Assembly: GCA_910587145.1 (NCBI GenBank)
Contig: CAJUMH010000023.1
Span: 5,446 to 53,450 of the forward strand
Direction: 5' to 3'
Length of the DNA: 48,005 bases
DNA from: an uncultured Ruthenibacterium sp.
GTDB taxonomy: Bacteria > Bacillota > Clostridia > Oscillospirales > Ruminococcaceae
In this document: positions 41,181 to 47,859 of the stretch, piece by piece
Position numbering within the stretch: the stretch's first letter is position 1
Layout of the letters: each line of letters begins with the position of its first letter
Translations under genes and position numbers: made by a program
Notes under the pieces: model-generated
Database searches by the model: none
Seen by the model: only the letters and a program-made list of their open reading frames with translations
Told to the model about the DNA's origin: nothing

Positions 41181-41720
41181 GTGAATTCCGAACCGGCAGT
41201 CATCGCTGCCGCAGCGCCTGATATGGAGCGCATTGTTCATACATACGGAAATTCCGTATTGCGCATGTGCTTTTTGTATCTGAAGGACGCGCATCTGGCC
41301 GAGGACGCATCGCAGGAGACCTTTTTGAAGGTATACCGCAATTACGCGCAGTTCGACGGAAGCGCCGGAGAAAAAACGTGGATCATGCGCATCGCCATCA
41401 ACGTGTGCAAGGATTATCTGCGCAGCGCCTGGAATCGCCGCGTCAACGTGGTGGAGGCGCTTGGCGACATTCCCGTTGCGCAGGAATACCCCCACGAGGA
41501 CGACACCCTGCTGCAGGAGATCATGCGTCTGAAGCCCAAATACAAAGAAGTTGTTTTGCTGTTTTATTATCAGGATATGAAGATCAGCGAGATCGCCCGC
41601 GTGCTGAACGCGCCGGAATCCACGGTTTCGGTACGGCTCAAGCGTGCGCGCGAGCAGCTGAAGAAAAGATTGGAGGGATGGTATGCCGAAGAAACAGGAT
41701 CCGATCGCCCGATCGATTGA
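41181..41720 (+). CDS. ECF-type RNA polymerase sigma factor
   Basis: This sigma-70 family protein of about 179 residues has two domains. Region 2 is MERIVHTYGNSVLRMCFLYL plus AHLAEDASQETFLKVYRN (about residues 15-55), with ETWIMRIAINVCKDYLRS-type sequence after it. Region 4 is EVVLLFYYQDMKISEIARVL followed by APESTVSVRLKRAREQLKKRL (about 130-170). The GTG at 41181 has GGAG 5 bases upstream; ATG 41224 is the next alternative. It overlaps the next gene by 38 bases, a typical sigma/anti-sigma arrangement. The stress or signal is unknown. Confidence 0.92.
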   Translation: MNSEPAVIAAAAPDMERIVHTYGNSVLRMCFLYLKDAHLAEDASQETFLKVYRNYAQFDGSAGEKTWIMRIAINVCKDYLRSAWNRRVNVVEALGDIPVAQEYPHEDDTLLQEIMRLKPKYKEVVLLFYYQDMKISEIARVLNAPESTVSVRLKRAREQLKKRLEGWYAEETGSDRPID

Positions 41721-43068
41721 CCGGCGTCTTACGGCGCTTTGCGTGCCGGAGGATCTGGCCGCGCGCGTTGTGGCACGGGCGCACGAGCAAAAGAAACGGC
41801 GCCCGCAGACGGTACGTTTTCGCCGCCCGCTTGCCATTGCGGCCGTATTTTGCCTCATCGTTACCTGCAGCATGGGCGTACTGGCGGCCACTACCCCCCA
41901 TTCCCGCAATCTGTTGGCCGTTCTGGGCGAGCAGGTGTTCTTCCTGCTGCAGCCTGTGGAGCGTTCCTGCGTGCAAAACGGGATCGAGACCACGGTCGTT
42001 GCGGCGATGAACGACCGCGACACAGTCGATATTTATGTGGCCGTGCGTGATCTGGAGGGCTCGCGCGTCAACGCCCGCACGGATCTTGCCGACGTTTCCC
42101 TCTCGGGGCCGCTGATCTCGCCCTCTGTTCAGCTGGTGCAGTTCGACGAAAAAAGCGCAACCGCCACCTTCCGCATCGAAGGTGTCTGCGGTGAAGACCT
42201 GAACGGCAAAAAAGTAACGCTTTCGATCGGGACTGTTTTGTTGAACCGCTCCGATTATTTCTCGCAGGATACCGGCGTCAATGTCGCACAGATCGCGCGG
42301 GCTTTCCCGGAGCCTGAATTTCAGGAGCTGACAGGAAGCCGCGTGTATATGACGGTCGGCAGCGATGACGAAACGCCCCTGTTTGCCGACGACAAGGCGC
42401 TGGCTCCGGCCGAATCGGAGGAAAACGCGCTTACGCAGCTTTTGCCGTGGGGCAGCCTCGCGGCAGGCGGCGTTGCCGACGGCGCGCTGTATCTGCTCGT
42501 GTGCCCGGATGAGACCGGCCGGTATGCCCAGTATACCGATGTGCGCCTTTTGGATAAAAGGCATCCCGAACAAACCGGCCAAACGATTCACACCGTCGAG
42601 TTCGGCGCACTGGAGACCATCGCCGACAATCAGTATTACGAATATACGGAGTACATTATTCCCCTGCCGGAAAACGCCGGATCCGAGGAGCTTTCCATTG
42701 TGTGCAGCGGCGTCACCTATGAAGAAGCTTTGCGTGGAAAATGGTCGTCTACCTTCCGGCTGGAGAGCGTTTCCCGTCAGCGCGTTGCGTATCCGGATCT
42801 GACGGTAAACGGCCGGCGTATTTCCCGCGTAGAGCTCTCGCCGATGGGGGTGTGCGTTGTGATGGAAGGCGACGGAAACGATCCGGACACCGCGCGCCCA
42901 AAGATCGTTGCCTATGACGCCGCCGGCCAGCCCATCCCCGTAAACGGCTCTTCCAGCTCGTGGAACGGGACGGAATCGACGCTGAAAAACCAATTTGAAA
43001 CGCCTCTGCCGCTGGAAGAGATCTCGCGCGTGACGGTAGACGGCAAGGAGATCGAATTTAAAAATTAA
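41683..43068 (+). CDS. membrane anti-sigma factor-like protein (DUF4179-type)
   Basis: This 461-residue protein has a cytoplasmic N-terminus (about 1-47), one membrane segment (PLAIAAVFCLIVTCSMGVLAA, near residues 48-68) and a large extracytoplasmic part. The region after the membrane, with HSRNLLAVLGEQVFFLLQPV and GIETTVVAAMNDRDTVDIYV, matches the DUF4179 family that accompanies ECF sigma factors in Firmicutes. No zinc-finger HxxxCxxC is visible, so it differs from ZAS anti-sigmas. It probably binds the upstream sigma factor and senses an extracellular signal. The ATG lies 5 bases after GGAGGG. Confidence 0.87.
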   Translation: MPKKQDPIARSIDRRLTALCVPEDLAARVVARAHEQKKRRPQTVRFRRPLAIAAVFCLIVTCSMGVLAATTPHSRNLLAVLGEQVFFLLQPVERSCVQNGIETTVVAAMNDRDTVDIYVAVRDLEGSRVNARTDLADVSLSGPLISPSVQLVQFDEKSATATFRIEGVCGEDLNGKKVTLSIGTVLLNRSDYFSQDTGVNVAQIARAFPEPEFQELTGSRVYMTVGSDDETPLFADDKALAPAESEENALTQLLPWGSLAAGGVADGALYLLVCPDETGRYAQYTDVRLLDKRHPEQTGQTIHTVEFGALETIADNQYYEYTEYIIPLPENAGSEELSIVCSGVTYEEALRGKWSSTFRLESVSRQRVAYPDLTVNGRRISRVELSPMGVCVVMEGDGNDPDTARPKIVAYDAAGQPIPVNGSSSSWNGTESTLKNQFETPLPLEEISRVTVDGKEIEFKN

Positions 43069-43085
43069 ACAGGGTCCGATCGGAT

Positions 43086-43138
43086 CGGCGGGTATCTGCC
43101 GCGCAGAAAACGCGCGATGGATCCCCGCCGGTTTTTTT
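43086..43138 (+). terminator. terminator of the sigma/anti-sigma operon
   Basis: GGCGGG (43087-43092) pairs with CCCGCC in the arm ending at 43129, with inner pairing around GCGCAGAAAACGCGC, and is followed by seven T residues. Confidence 0.75.
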
Positions 43139-43175
43139 GCCGGATCCTGCCGCCCCCGGCGCGGATGCGCCGCAC

Positions 43176-43204
43176 TTGACATGCAATCTCGAACCTACTA
43201 TAAT
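43176..43204 (+). promoter_or_regulatory. orphan perfect-consensus sigma-A promoter
   Basis: TTGACA (43176-43181), a 17-base spacer and TATAAT (43199-43204) form a perfect vegetative promoter. No + strand gene follows until 44237; the DNA downstream is antisense to a transposase remnant. It may drive a small RNA or be the stranded promoter of a lost gene. Confidence 0.85.
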
Positions 43205-43210
43205 GAGCAT

Positions 43211-43350
43211 GAAATTATGTGGCCTGCATACATATTGATGGTAATGTCAAGAATCATGCGCAAAATAGTTTGCAGGCTCTGGCGAATAAAATCAGCCGGT
43301 AATAGAGGCATCCTTCAGAGTAGCCTCTAAGTGCTTCATATTCATGTATT
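43211..43350 (+). ncRNA. possible small structured RNA from the orphan promoter
   Basis: The transcript expected from the orphan promoter contains a 7-bp long-range stem (GCCTGCA 43222-43228 with TGCAGGC 43271-43277). A second hairpin (TAGAGGC 43303-43309 with GCCTCTA 43323-43329) follows, with a T-rich tract after it (GTATTTTTAG near 43347-43356). A nine-codon frame (ATG at 43210) has no ribosome site. No known RNA family was recognised. Confidence 0.25.
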
Positions 43351-43351
43351 T

Positions 43352-43987
43352 TTAGAAGAAGCTGACCCAGCCGGCCTTATCCTCCTTCATCCCCTCGGTG
43401 GCGCCCAAAACCTCACGGTATCCATCTTCATTTACCGCAATCGCAACCAAAATCGCCACATTTTCGTATTCTCCGCCCCGGCTGCGCCGCAGATAGATGC
43501 CGTCCACATAGACGCAGGGATATCTTCCGCCCTGCAAGGGCCGTCTGCGCCAATCCTCAATATGGACATCAGCGTTCTTATTCAGCTCGCTGATGGTGGC
43601 CGGAGATACTTTGCTGTCCCACAGCGCCTCGATGATATCCTCTGCCCTGCGCACCGAGACACCAGCCAAGTACATTTCGATAAGGGCTTCCTCCACACTG
43701 CTTTCACGCCGACGTTACCGCTGTATAATCGCCGTTTCAAAAGAGACTCCCTTCGGGCGGGGCACATGGAGCGTAGCATCGCCGGAGGTGATAGTACGGT
43801 TTCGGCTGTAGTGTCCGCTGCGGTATTCCCGCCGCTGCTCATTTCGCTCATACCGGACCGCCTGCGTTAACCGCTCTGCCTCTTGTTCCAGCAGCGCATT
43901 CAGCGTTTCTTCCACGCTCCCGCGAACCAGCTCTTTAAGTTGACCCTTGATTACTTCTTCATTTCGCTGTACAATCTTCTCGGACAT
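43352..43987 (-). pseudogene. IS256-family transposase remnant (nonsense mutation and 3' truncation)
   Basis: Two open frames in the same reading frame (43987-43715 and the part ending at 43352) together match the N-terminal half of an IS256/mutator transposase. Signs include EKIVQRNEEVIKGQLKELV, RERTITSGDA-like sequence, PRPKGVSFETAIIQR, then VEEALIEMYLAGVSVRRAEDI, SPATISELNK and VYVDGIYLRRSRGGEY (first catalytic Asp). A TAA at 43715-43717 replaces the expected Tyr codon. Similarity ends at WVSFF near 43352, so the catalytic C-terminal half is gone. Full family length is about 400 residues; about 210 remain. It cannot be functional. Terminal inverted repeats were not identified. Confidence 0.9.
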
Positions 43988-44176
43988 GGTTTGCTCTCTC
44001 CTTTTTGAATGGTGTGTTCCAGCTTCATTCTACCAGAGGGCTGCAAGCCTTGTTTTTTTATTTGCGCATTTTATTGTACCTTATTGCCGTGTTGATGACG
44101 GCATCATATTCCTGCCGGTGGGCAGCGTAGAAGGGAGCCGAACCCACATTGGTTTTGCCCCCTCTACTATAGATTG
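43988..44176. other. IS-adjacent intergenic stretch without a gene
   Basis: Contains the transposase ribosome site (AAAGGAGAG on the - strand), an AT-rich tract at 44050-44090 and a TGCCGT/ACGGCA hairpin near 44093-44110. A segment near 44125-44160 has a tRNA T-arm-like GGGTTCGGCTCCC on the - strand but no complete tRNA. Confidence 0.4.
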
Positions 44177-44205
44177 TTGAAAATCGGCAGCATTGCAGGT
44201 ACAAT
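44177..44205 (+). promoter_or_regulatory. promoter of the NAD(P)H-hydrate epimerase gene
   Basis: TTGAAA (44177-44182), a 17-base spacer and TACAAT (44200-44205) lie about 30 bases before the start codon. Confidence 0.7.
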
Positions 44206-44236
44206 TTAAGTATAAAACCGAAAGAAGGGCCGCAGC

Positions 44237-44929
44237 ATGAAACCAACTCCAAACAGCCCCGAGGCCAAAACCGCGATCCCGGTGGCCGAGATGCGGGCGA
44301 GCGACGCCTATACCATCGCACAATTTGTCAGCAGCAAGGAGCTGATGCGGCGCGCGGCGCAGGGCATTTTTGACGCGGTGGAAAGCACGCTGGCGGATAC
44401 AGGCGGCTGGCGTGGCAAAAAAACAGCCATCCTTGCCGGCAGCGGCAACAATGGCGGCGACGGTTACGCACTGGCGGGCATTCTTGCCGGGCATGGCGCT
44501 CCGGTGCGCATTTTCTGTGTGAGCGAGAAGTTCTCGGAGGACGGGCGGTATTATTACGAACAGGCGGTGGCAAAAGGGGTGCCGGCCGAACGGTTTGTGC
44601 CGGGTGCGGATGGGACAGGTCTTTCGGAATATGATATCCTCGTGGACTGCATTTTAGGTACGGGCTTTGCCGGTGTACCGCGCGGCGCTGCCGCCGAAGC
44701 CATCCGGGCCGTCAACGCGAGCGGCGCGTGGGTGGTGAGCGCCGATATCAACAGCGGCATGAACGGCGACACCGGCGAGGCCGTACTGGCGGTGCGCTCG
44801 GATCTAACCGTCTCCATCGGCTTTTACAAAGCCGGCCTGTTTTTGGGCCGTGCCCCGGAGCTGATTGGGGAGCTGGTGAATGTGGAGATCGGGATCGTGC
44901 CGGTGCCGGACGGAGACGAGGTGTTATGA
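44237..44929 (+). CDS. nnrE: NAD(P)H-hydrate epimerase (YjeF N-terminal domain)
   Basis: This 230-residue single-domain protein epimerises the R form of damaged NAD(P)H hydrate so the dehydratase can repair it. The family signature AILAGSGNNGGDGYALAGIL (near residue 64) and the segment VDCILGTGFAGVPRG, VVSADINSGMNGDTGE and VSIGFYKAGLFLGRA are characteristic of YjeF_N. The ADP/ATP-dependent dehydratase domain (NnrD), often fused, is absent here. The start follows GAAGGG. It lies between the IS remnant and sigK. Confidence 0.92.
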   Translation: MKPTPNSPEAKTAIPVAEMRASDAYTIAQFVSSKELMRRAAQGIFDAVESTLADTGGWRGKKTAILAGSGNNGGDGYALAGILAGHGAPVRIFCVSEKFSEDGRYYYEQAVAKGVPAERFVPGADGTGLSEYDILVDCILGTGFAGVPRGAAAEAIRAVNASGAWVVSADINSGMNGDTGEAVLAVRSDLTVSIGFYKAGLFLGRAPELIGELVNVEIGIVPVPDGDEVL

Positions 44930-44956
44930 GCATTGTGTCGCCGGAAAGCATAAATT
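44928..44956 (+). promoter_or_regulatory. weak candidate mother-cell sigma-E/K promoter for sigK
   Basis: CATAAATT (44949-44956) resembles the sigma-E/K -10. GAGCATT (44928-44934), 14 bases upstream, partly resembles the sigma-E -35. The leader to the sigK ATG would be about 170 bases and has no other gene. Confidence 0.25.
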
Positions 44957-45130
44957 CGGCTTGGCGGGGCTGTGAATACCGGCGGGAGAAAACGGTTCTC
45001 TGCTTTTACCAAGAACATCGATGACAACGATTCGGGCGTGGTATCCGGCAGCAATGGAGAGCGCAATACTTCTAATTTGTTGGCTGCCCTCAATAGAATA
45101 GAATACAAACCATACCGGGAGGGAACGCTC

Positions 45131-45568
45131 ATGTTTGGAATTCTATTCAGCTTTGTTGCCGGTCAAATTTTGTATTTTGCGCTGCATCTGGAAAGCAGCA
45201 GCTTTCCAAAGCCGCTTTCTGCGCAAAAGGAGGCAGAAGCCTTTGCCGCCATGAAGCAGGGCGACCCCGATGCGCGCGATAGGATCATCCGCCACAATCT
45301 GCGCCTTGTGGCGCACATCGCCAAAAAATACTATGCTTCTCAGGCGGATCAGGAAGATCTCATCAGCATCGGCACTATCGGCCTGATCAAGGCCGTCAAC
45401 AGCTTCGACAGCGCCAAGGGCGCCCGTTTTGCCACCTACGCGGCACGGTGTATCGAAAATGCTATACTATCGCAGCGGAACAAACGGCGGTTGAGGTGGC
45501 GGAACGGGTGTCTTTTGAGGCAAAATGGCGCCTGCTGGCGAGAGTGGGAGTCCGCTGCTATATTCTGA
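45131..45568 (+). CDS. sigK: pro-sigma-K 5' part, interrupted at codon 110 (spoIVCB-like)
   Basis: Sigma-K is the late mother-cell sigma factor of sporulation. The ATG at 45131 follows GGGAGGG. Residues 1-20 are a hydrophobic pro-sequence (MFGILFSFVAGQILYFALHL), then SSFPKPLSAQKEAEAF, RIIRHNLRLVAHIAKKYY and DLISIGTIGLIKAVNSFD (region 2), and FATYAARCIEN, all highly conserved in SigK. After Asn110 (base 45460) the expected continuation (ENEILMHLR-type) is replaced by unrelated residues to a stop at 45568. Regions 3 and 4 are missing, so the fragment cannot direct transcription. In Bacillus subtilis the skin element interrupts sigK at the equivalent place and is excised during sporulation. Confidence 0.9.
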   Translation: MFGILFSFVAGQILYFALHLESSSFPKPLSAQKEAEAFAAMKQGDPDARDRIIRHNLRLVAHIAKKYYASQADQEDLISIGTIGLIKAVNSFDSAKGARFATYAARCIENAILSQRNKRRLRWRNGCLLRQNGACWREWESAAIF

Positions 45569-46086
45569 TTTCCAATGTATCGGGTGCGGTAAAAGTAGCC
45601 CCGCTGCAAATTCTTCAGTTTCCAGTGGTGCTGCCGCACAAGTTTCAGGACGCAGAAAAGTTCAATTTGCAGTTTTCGGACTTCGCAGAAATCACCGAAA
45701 CAGCGGACAAGCTCCGCTGGCTTCGCTACCAGAAAGGCCTGCGCCAGAGAGACGTTGCAGACTACGCCGGGATAGACCGGAGCACCTATGTCCACTATGA
45801 AGAATACGGTAAAGACCTCTATCCGCCGGAGCACATGGAGAAAATCGCGCAGCTTTTTGAAGTGCCGGTCGATACGCTTCTGGATGACTACAATCTATTT
45901 CTGAGGAATGGTCAGGGCAACCAGATCAAGGCAATCCGAATGAAGCTGGGGCTGACGCAAAGGCAGTATGCGGACAAGCTGGGCGTCAGCCTTGGAAATC
46001 TCAAGCATTGGGAGCAAAACCGTAAGCAGATTTTCAAATCCACATGGGAGAAGTATTTCAAACAGGGTCTTGAAAGAAGCGAATAA
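45508..46086 (+). CDS. double helix-turn-helix transcriptional regulator
   Basis: This protein of about 192 residues has two XRE-like units. The first (LRWLRYQKGLRQRDVADYAG, IDRSTYVHYEEYG, then EKIAQLFEVPVDTLL) is a normal HTH_3 domain. The second near the C-terminus reads IKAIRMKLGLTQRQYADKLG, VSLGNLKHWEQ. The N-terminal 60 residues are not recognised. The start is uncertain: no ATG is available, the frame is open back to 45448 inside sigK, and GTG 45508 is chosen because GAGGTGG lies about 8 bases upstream. Likely an element-encoded regulator. Confidence 0.7.
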   Translation: MSFEAKWRLLARVGVRCYILISNVSGAVKVAPLQILQFPVVLPHKFQDAEKFNLQFSDFAEITETADKLRWLRYQKGLRQRDVADYAGIDRSTYVHYEEYGKDLYPPEHMEKIAQLFEVPVDTLLDDYNLFLRNGQGNQIKAIRMKLGLTQRQYADKLGVSLGNLKHWEQNRKQIFKSTWEKYFKQGLERSE

Positions 46087-46100
46087 TTCTGATAGAATTA
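46070..46100 (+). promoter_or_regulatory. toxin-antitoxin promoter with operator palindrome
   Basis: TTGAAA (46070-46075), a 17-base spacer and TAGAAT (46093-46098) precede the antitoxin. The -10 overlaps the palindrome TAATTCT-GAT-AGAATTA (46084-46100), and a similar half site TAGAATAATT follows. This is the usual autorepression layout of type II antitoxins. The -35 lies inside the end of the HTH gene. Confidence 0.65.
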
Positions 46101-46129
46101 TCGTAGAATAATTTAGGAGGTGTTGCCCC

Positions 46130-46396
46130 GTGATTATCAAATCTTCGACCGCACTTCGCAATAACTATGGCATGATTTCTGATCTGGCGCATGACGAAGC
46201 GGAACCCATTTATATCACCAAAAACGGCGAAGGCGACCTTGTCGTTATGAGCATCGAAGCCTTTGAACAGCGCGAAGAATCCTTGAAGCTGCGCGCAAAG
46301 CTGGAGATCGCAGAAGCGGCCCGGCTTTCCGGCGCACCGACTTATACGCTGGAGGAATCCAGAAAACGGCTGGAGGCGATCTATCAGCGTGGCTAA
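46130..46396 (+). CDS. Phd/YefM-type antitoxin
   Basis: This 88-residue protein starts from a GTG 9 bases after AGGAGG. The N-terminus IIKSSTALRNNYGMISDLAHD and ITKNGEGDLVVMSIEAFEQRE are typical of the Phd/YefM DNA-binding domain. The C-terminal half is helical and acidic and should neutralise the toxin. It overlaps the toxin gene by 8 bases. Confidence 0.88.
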   Translation: MIIKSSTALRNNYGMISDLAHDEAEPIYITKNGEGDLVVMSIEAFEQREESLKLRAKLEIAEAARLSGAPTYTLEESRKRLEAIYQRG

Positions 46397-46715
46397 TCTT
46401 GTGATTCTGGAACCTGCCCAGCGGGAGCTTGAAGAAATCGCACAGCTCCGCATGAACCTTGTTGGACCTAACTCGGCAAGGAATATCACCGATCTGATTT
46501 TGGATACGCTTTCCCGTCTGGAAATGTTCCCGCTGTCCGGCCATATCCCACAGGACAAGGAACTGCGAAACGGAGGATACCGCTATGTGATTGCGGGAAA
46601 GTATATCTGCGTGTATCGGCTGATTGCTGAAATGGTCTATGTCTATCATATCGCCCACGGCGCAAGCAATTATCCCACACTGTTTAAGAGACTCCTGAAA
46701 GAAGAAAAACAATAA
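46389..46715 (+). CDS. RelE/ParE-family toxin
   Basis: This 108-residue protein starts from a GTG overlapping the antitoxin stop. LVILEPAQRELEEIAQLR, ITDLILDTLSRLEMFPLSG and YRYVIAGKYICVYRLIAEMVYVYHI follow the RelE/ParE fold pattern (Arg/Tyr-rich strands). It may cleave ribosome-bound mRNA or inhibit gyrase; the two cannot be separated by eye. The pair probably stabilises the element. Confidence 0.88.
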   Translation: MANLVILEPAQRELEEIAQLRMNLVGPNSARNITDLILDTLSRLEMFPLSGHIPQDKELRNGGYRYVIAGKYICVYRLIAEMVYVYHIAHGASNYPTLFKRLLKEEKQ

Positions 46716-46726
46716 CGATCCATATG

Positions 46727-46768
46727 AAAAACGAGCAGGCCGGCGTTCGATGCTGGTCTGCTCGTTTG
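46727..46768. terminator. bidirectional terminator after the toxin gene
   Basis: AACGAGCA (46730-46737) pairs with TGCTCGTT (46759-46766), extended inward by partial GGCCGGC/GCTGGTC pairing, with AAAA and TTT flanks. It lies between the rightward toxin gene and the leftward small gene. Confidence 0.75.
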
Positions 46769-46775
46769 CTATGTA

Positions 46776-46952
46776 TTATTGCTGCGCTTTCAGGTGCTTC
46801 ACGGCTGCGTCCACCAGCTCCAGCTTCTGCTCCGTGGAATAGGGCAGCTTCTGGACAGTTTTCAGCACCTGCTCGGACTGGAACTTTGCCAGCTCCTGCC
46901 CAAGCTCCTGCTGCGCCTGCTTTGATTTCGGGAAGATCAGAAATACTTCCAT
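46776..46952 (-). CDS. small hypothetical protein (58 aa)
   Basis: This 58-codon gene starts at ATG 46952 after GGAAAGGAGG. The peptide begins MEVFLIFPKSKQAQQEL and ends LVDAAVKHLKAQQ. It is Gln/Glu/Lys-rich and predicted helical, with no membrane segment or known motif recognised. Good ribosome site and position among element genes support it being real. Function unknown. Confidence 0.65.
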   Translation of the reverse strand: MEVFLIFPKSKQAQQELGQELAKFQSEQVLKTVQKLPYSTEQKLELVDAAVKHLKAQQ

Positions 46953-47010
46953 GGCTGCCCTCCTTTCCAGAGCGTTTTCTGCTTCAATCTATGCGTGTGT
47001 TCCGGCGTCT

Positions 47011-47126
47011 ATGTAGACAAATAGAATTCGATTTCGCGGCTGCGAGGGAAATCGTATTGCCGCGCGGTTTTGGCGGTGCGGGAATGCTTGCAATTCAAGG
47101 GCTTTCCGCCCCTGAATTGTCTACAT
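47011..47126. repeat. ATGTAGACAA / TTGTCTACAT inverted repeat
   Basis: ATGTAGACAA at 47011-47020 is the exact reverse complement of TTGTCTACAT at 47117-47126. The core TGTAGACA appears a third time as TGTCTACA at 47959-47966. These may be protein-binding sites of the element. Confidence 0.5.
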
Positions 47127-47496
47127 CAGACCGCCGTTTGCGGGCGGATTTTGCCTTCTGCTGGCGGTGAACCTCCTTGGCGCAGGCGGGGCAGTATTTT
47201 GTCCTGCCGGAGCGGACGAGAATGCCCGTGCCGCAGACTTCGCAGCGGCGGAGTTTTTTCGGGCTGAGGATGGCCTGTTCCAGCTTTGGCCGCTGGGGCA
47301 GCACGGCGCGGCGAAACCACCGGCAAAGTAGGCTTCGAGAGATGTGTTGCGGACAGACGCCGTCCAACAGCAGGCAGTCGCCATCCAAGAAGTTGCAGCA
47401 GCGCTTTGTAAGGCCGCGCACGCTGCGGAGCTGTCCTGGCGTCAAGCGGAAGAGCGTGCCATCCGGCAGCCGCTCGATGGGGTCAAGCTTGTGCAT
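47095..47496 (-). CDS. cysteine-rich VLP-type protein of mobile elements
   Basis: This 133-residue protein starts from ATG 47496 after GGAGG. The first half contains LTPGQLRSVRGLTKRCCNF and DGDCLLLDGVCPQHISRSLLC; the second is a zinc-ribbon-like CEVCGTG...YCPACAKEVHRQQKAKSARKR pattern. This composition matches Cys-rich VLP domain proteins common on conjugative elements of Firmicutes. Precise role unknown; probably nucleic-acid binding. It overlaps the replication-initiator-like frame by 14 bases. Confidence 0.8.
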   Translation of the reverse strand: MHKLDPIERLPDGTLFRLTPGQLRSVRGLTKRCCNFLDGDCLLLDGVCPQHISRSLLCRWFRRAVLPQRPKLEQAILSPKKLRRCEVCGTGILVRSGRTKYCPACAKEVHRQQKAKSARKRRSDVDNSGAESP

Positions 47497-47859
47497 CTTC
47501 GCCCTCCTTTGCGATAAGCTTTGCATCCGCTGGGTAGTTCAGCGTAATGAGCGCAGGCTTGCCCAAGCCCTGCTTGCGCCGAACAATCAAGCCGCTGTAT
47601 TCCAGCTCCCGGAAGATCCGTGTGGCGCTCTGGCGGCTGCGGTGGAGCTTCGTCTGCGCCTGCTCCACAGCCGAATTGTGCCGTCCGGCTCGACGTAGCC
47701 GTTCTGCCGGGAAATGCTTGCTCTGTCCAGCAGCAGCGCATAGAGTACCTTCGCGTCGTTGCTGATGTCCCACAGGGCTTCGTCTTGGAGAAGGAACCTC
47801 GGAAGCGGTACATAGGACGCCACCGGGCTCTGCGCCGTGAGCTTGCAAAAAGTTTTCAT
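47483..47859 (-). pseudogene. replication initiator-like protein (RepA_N type), frameshifted
   Basis: The ATG at 47859 follows AGGAGGT and gives MKTFCKLTAQSPVASYVPLP, FLLQDEALWDISNDAKVLYALLL and SRQNGYVEPDGTIRL, a plasmid/ICE replication-initiator N-terminal (winged-helix) pattern. Near 47680 the sense continues only in another frame as VEQAQTKLHRSRQSATRIFREL, GLIVRRKQGLGKPALITLNYP, ending at 47483. A small deletion (about 10 bases, probably between CTGT repeats) would explain the shift. It is either inactive or a sequencing error. Confidence 0.7.

Noticed and set aside
39753..42023. A single 756-residue protein upstream-extended from the M42 gene
   Set aside because: The extension is antisense to the sigma/anti-sigma genes and lacks M42-like sequence; ATG 40781 has a ribosome site.
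44110..44165. tRNA-like T-arm (GGGTTCGGCTCCC on the - strand)
   Set aside because: No matching acceptor stem, D-arm or anticodon arm can be drawn; T-stem pairing is poor.
46724..47170. A + strand 148-residue protein
   Set aside because: It is antisense to the small leftward gene at 46776-46952, which has a strong ribosome site, and its composition is biased.
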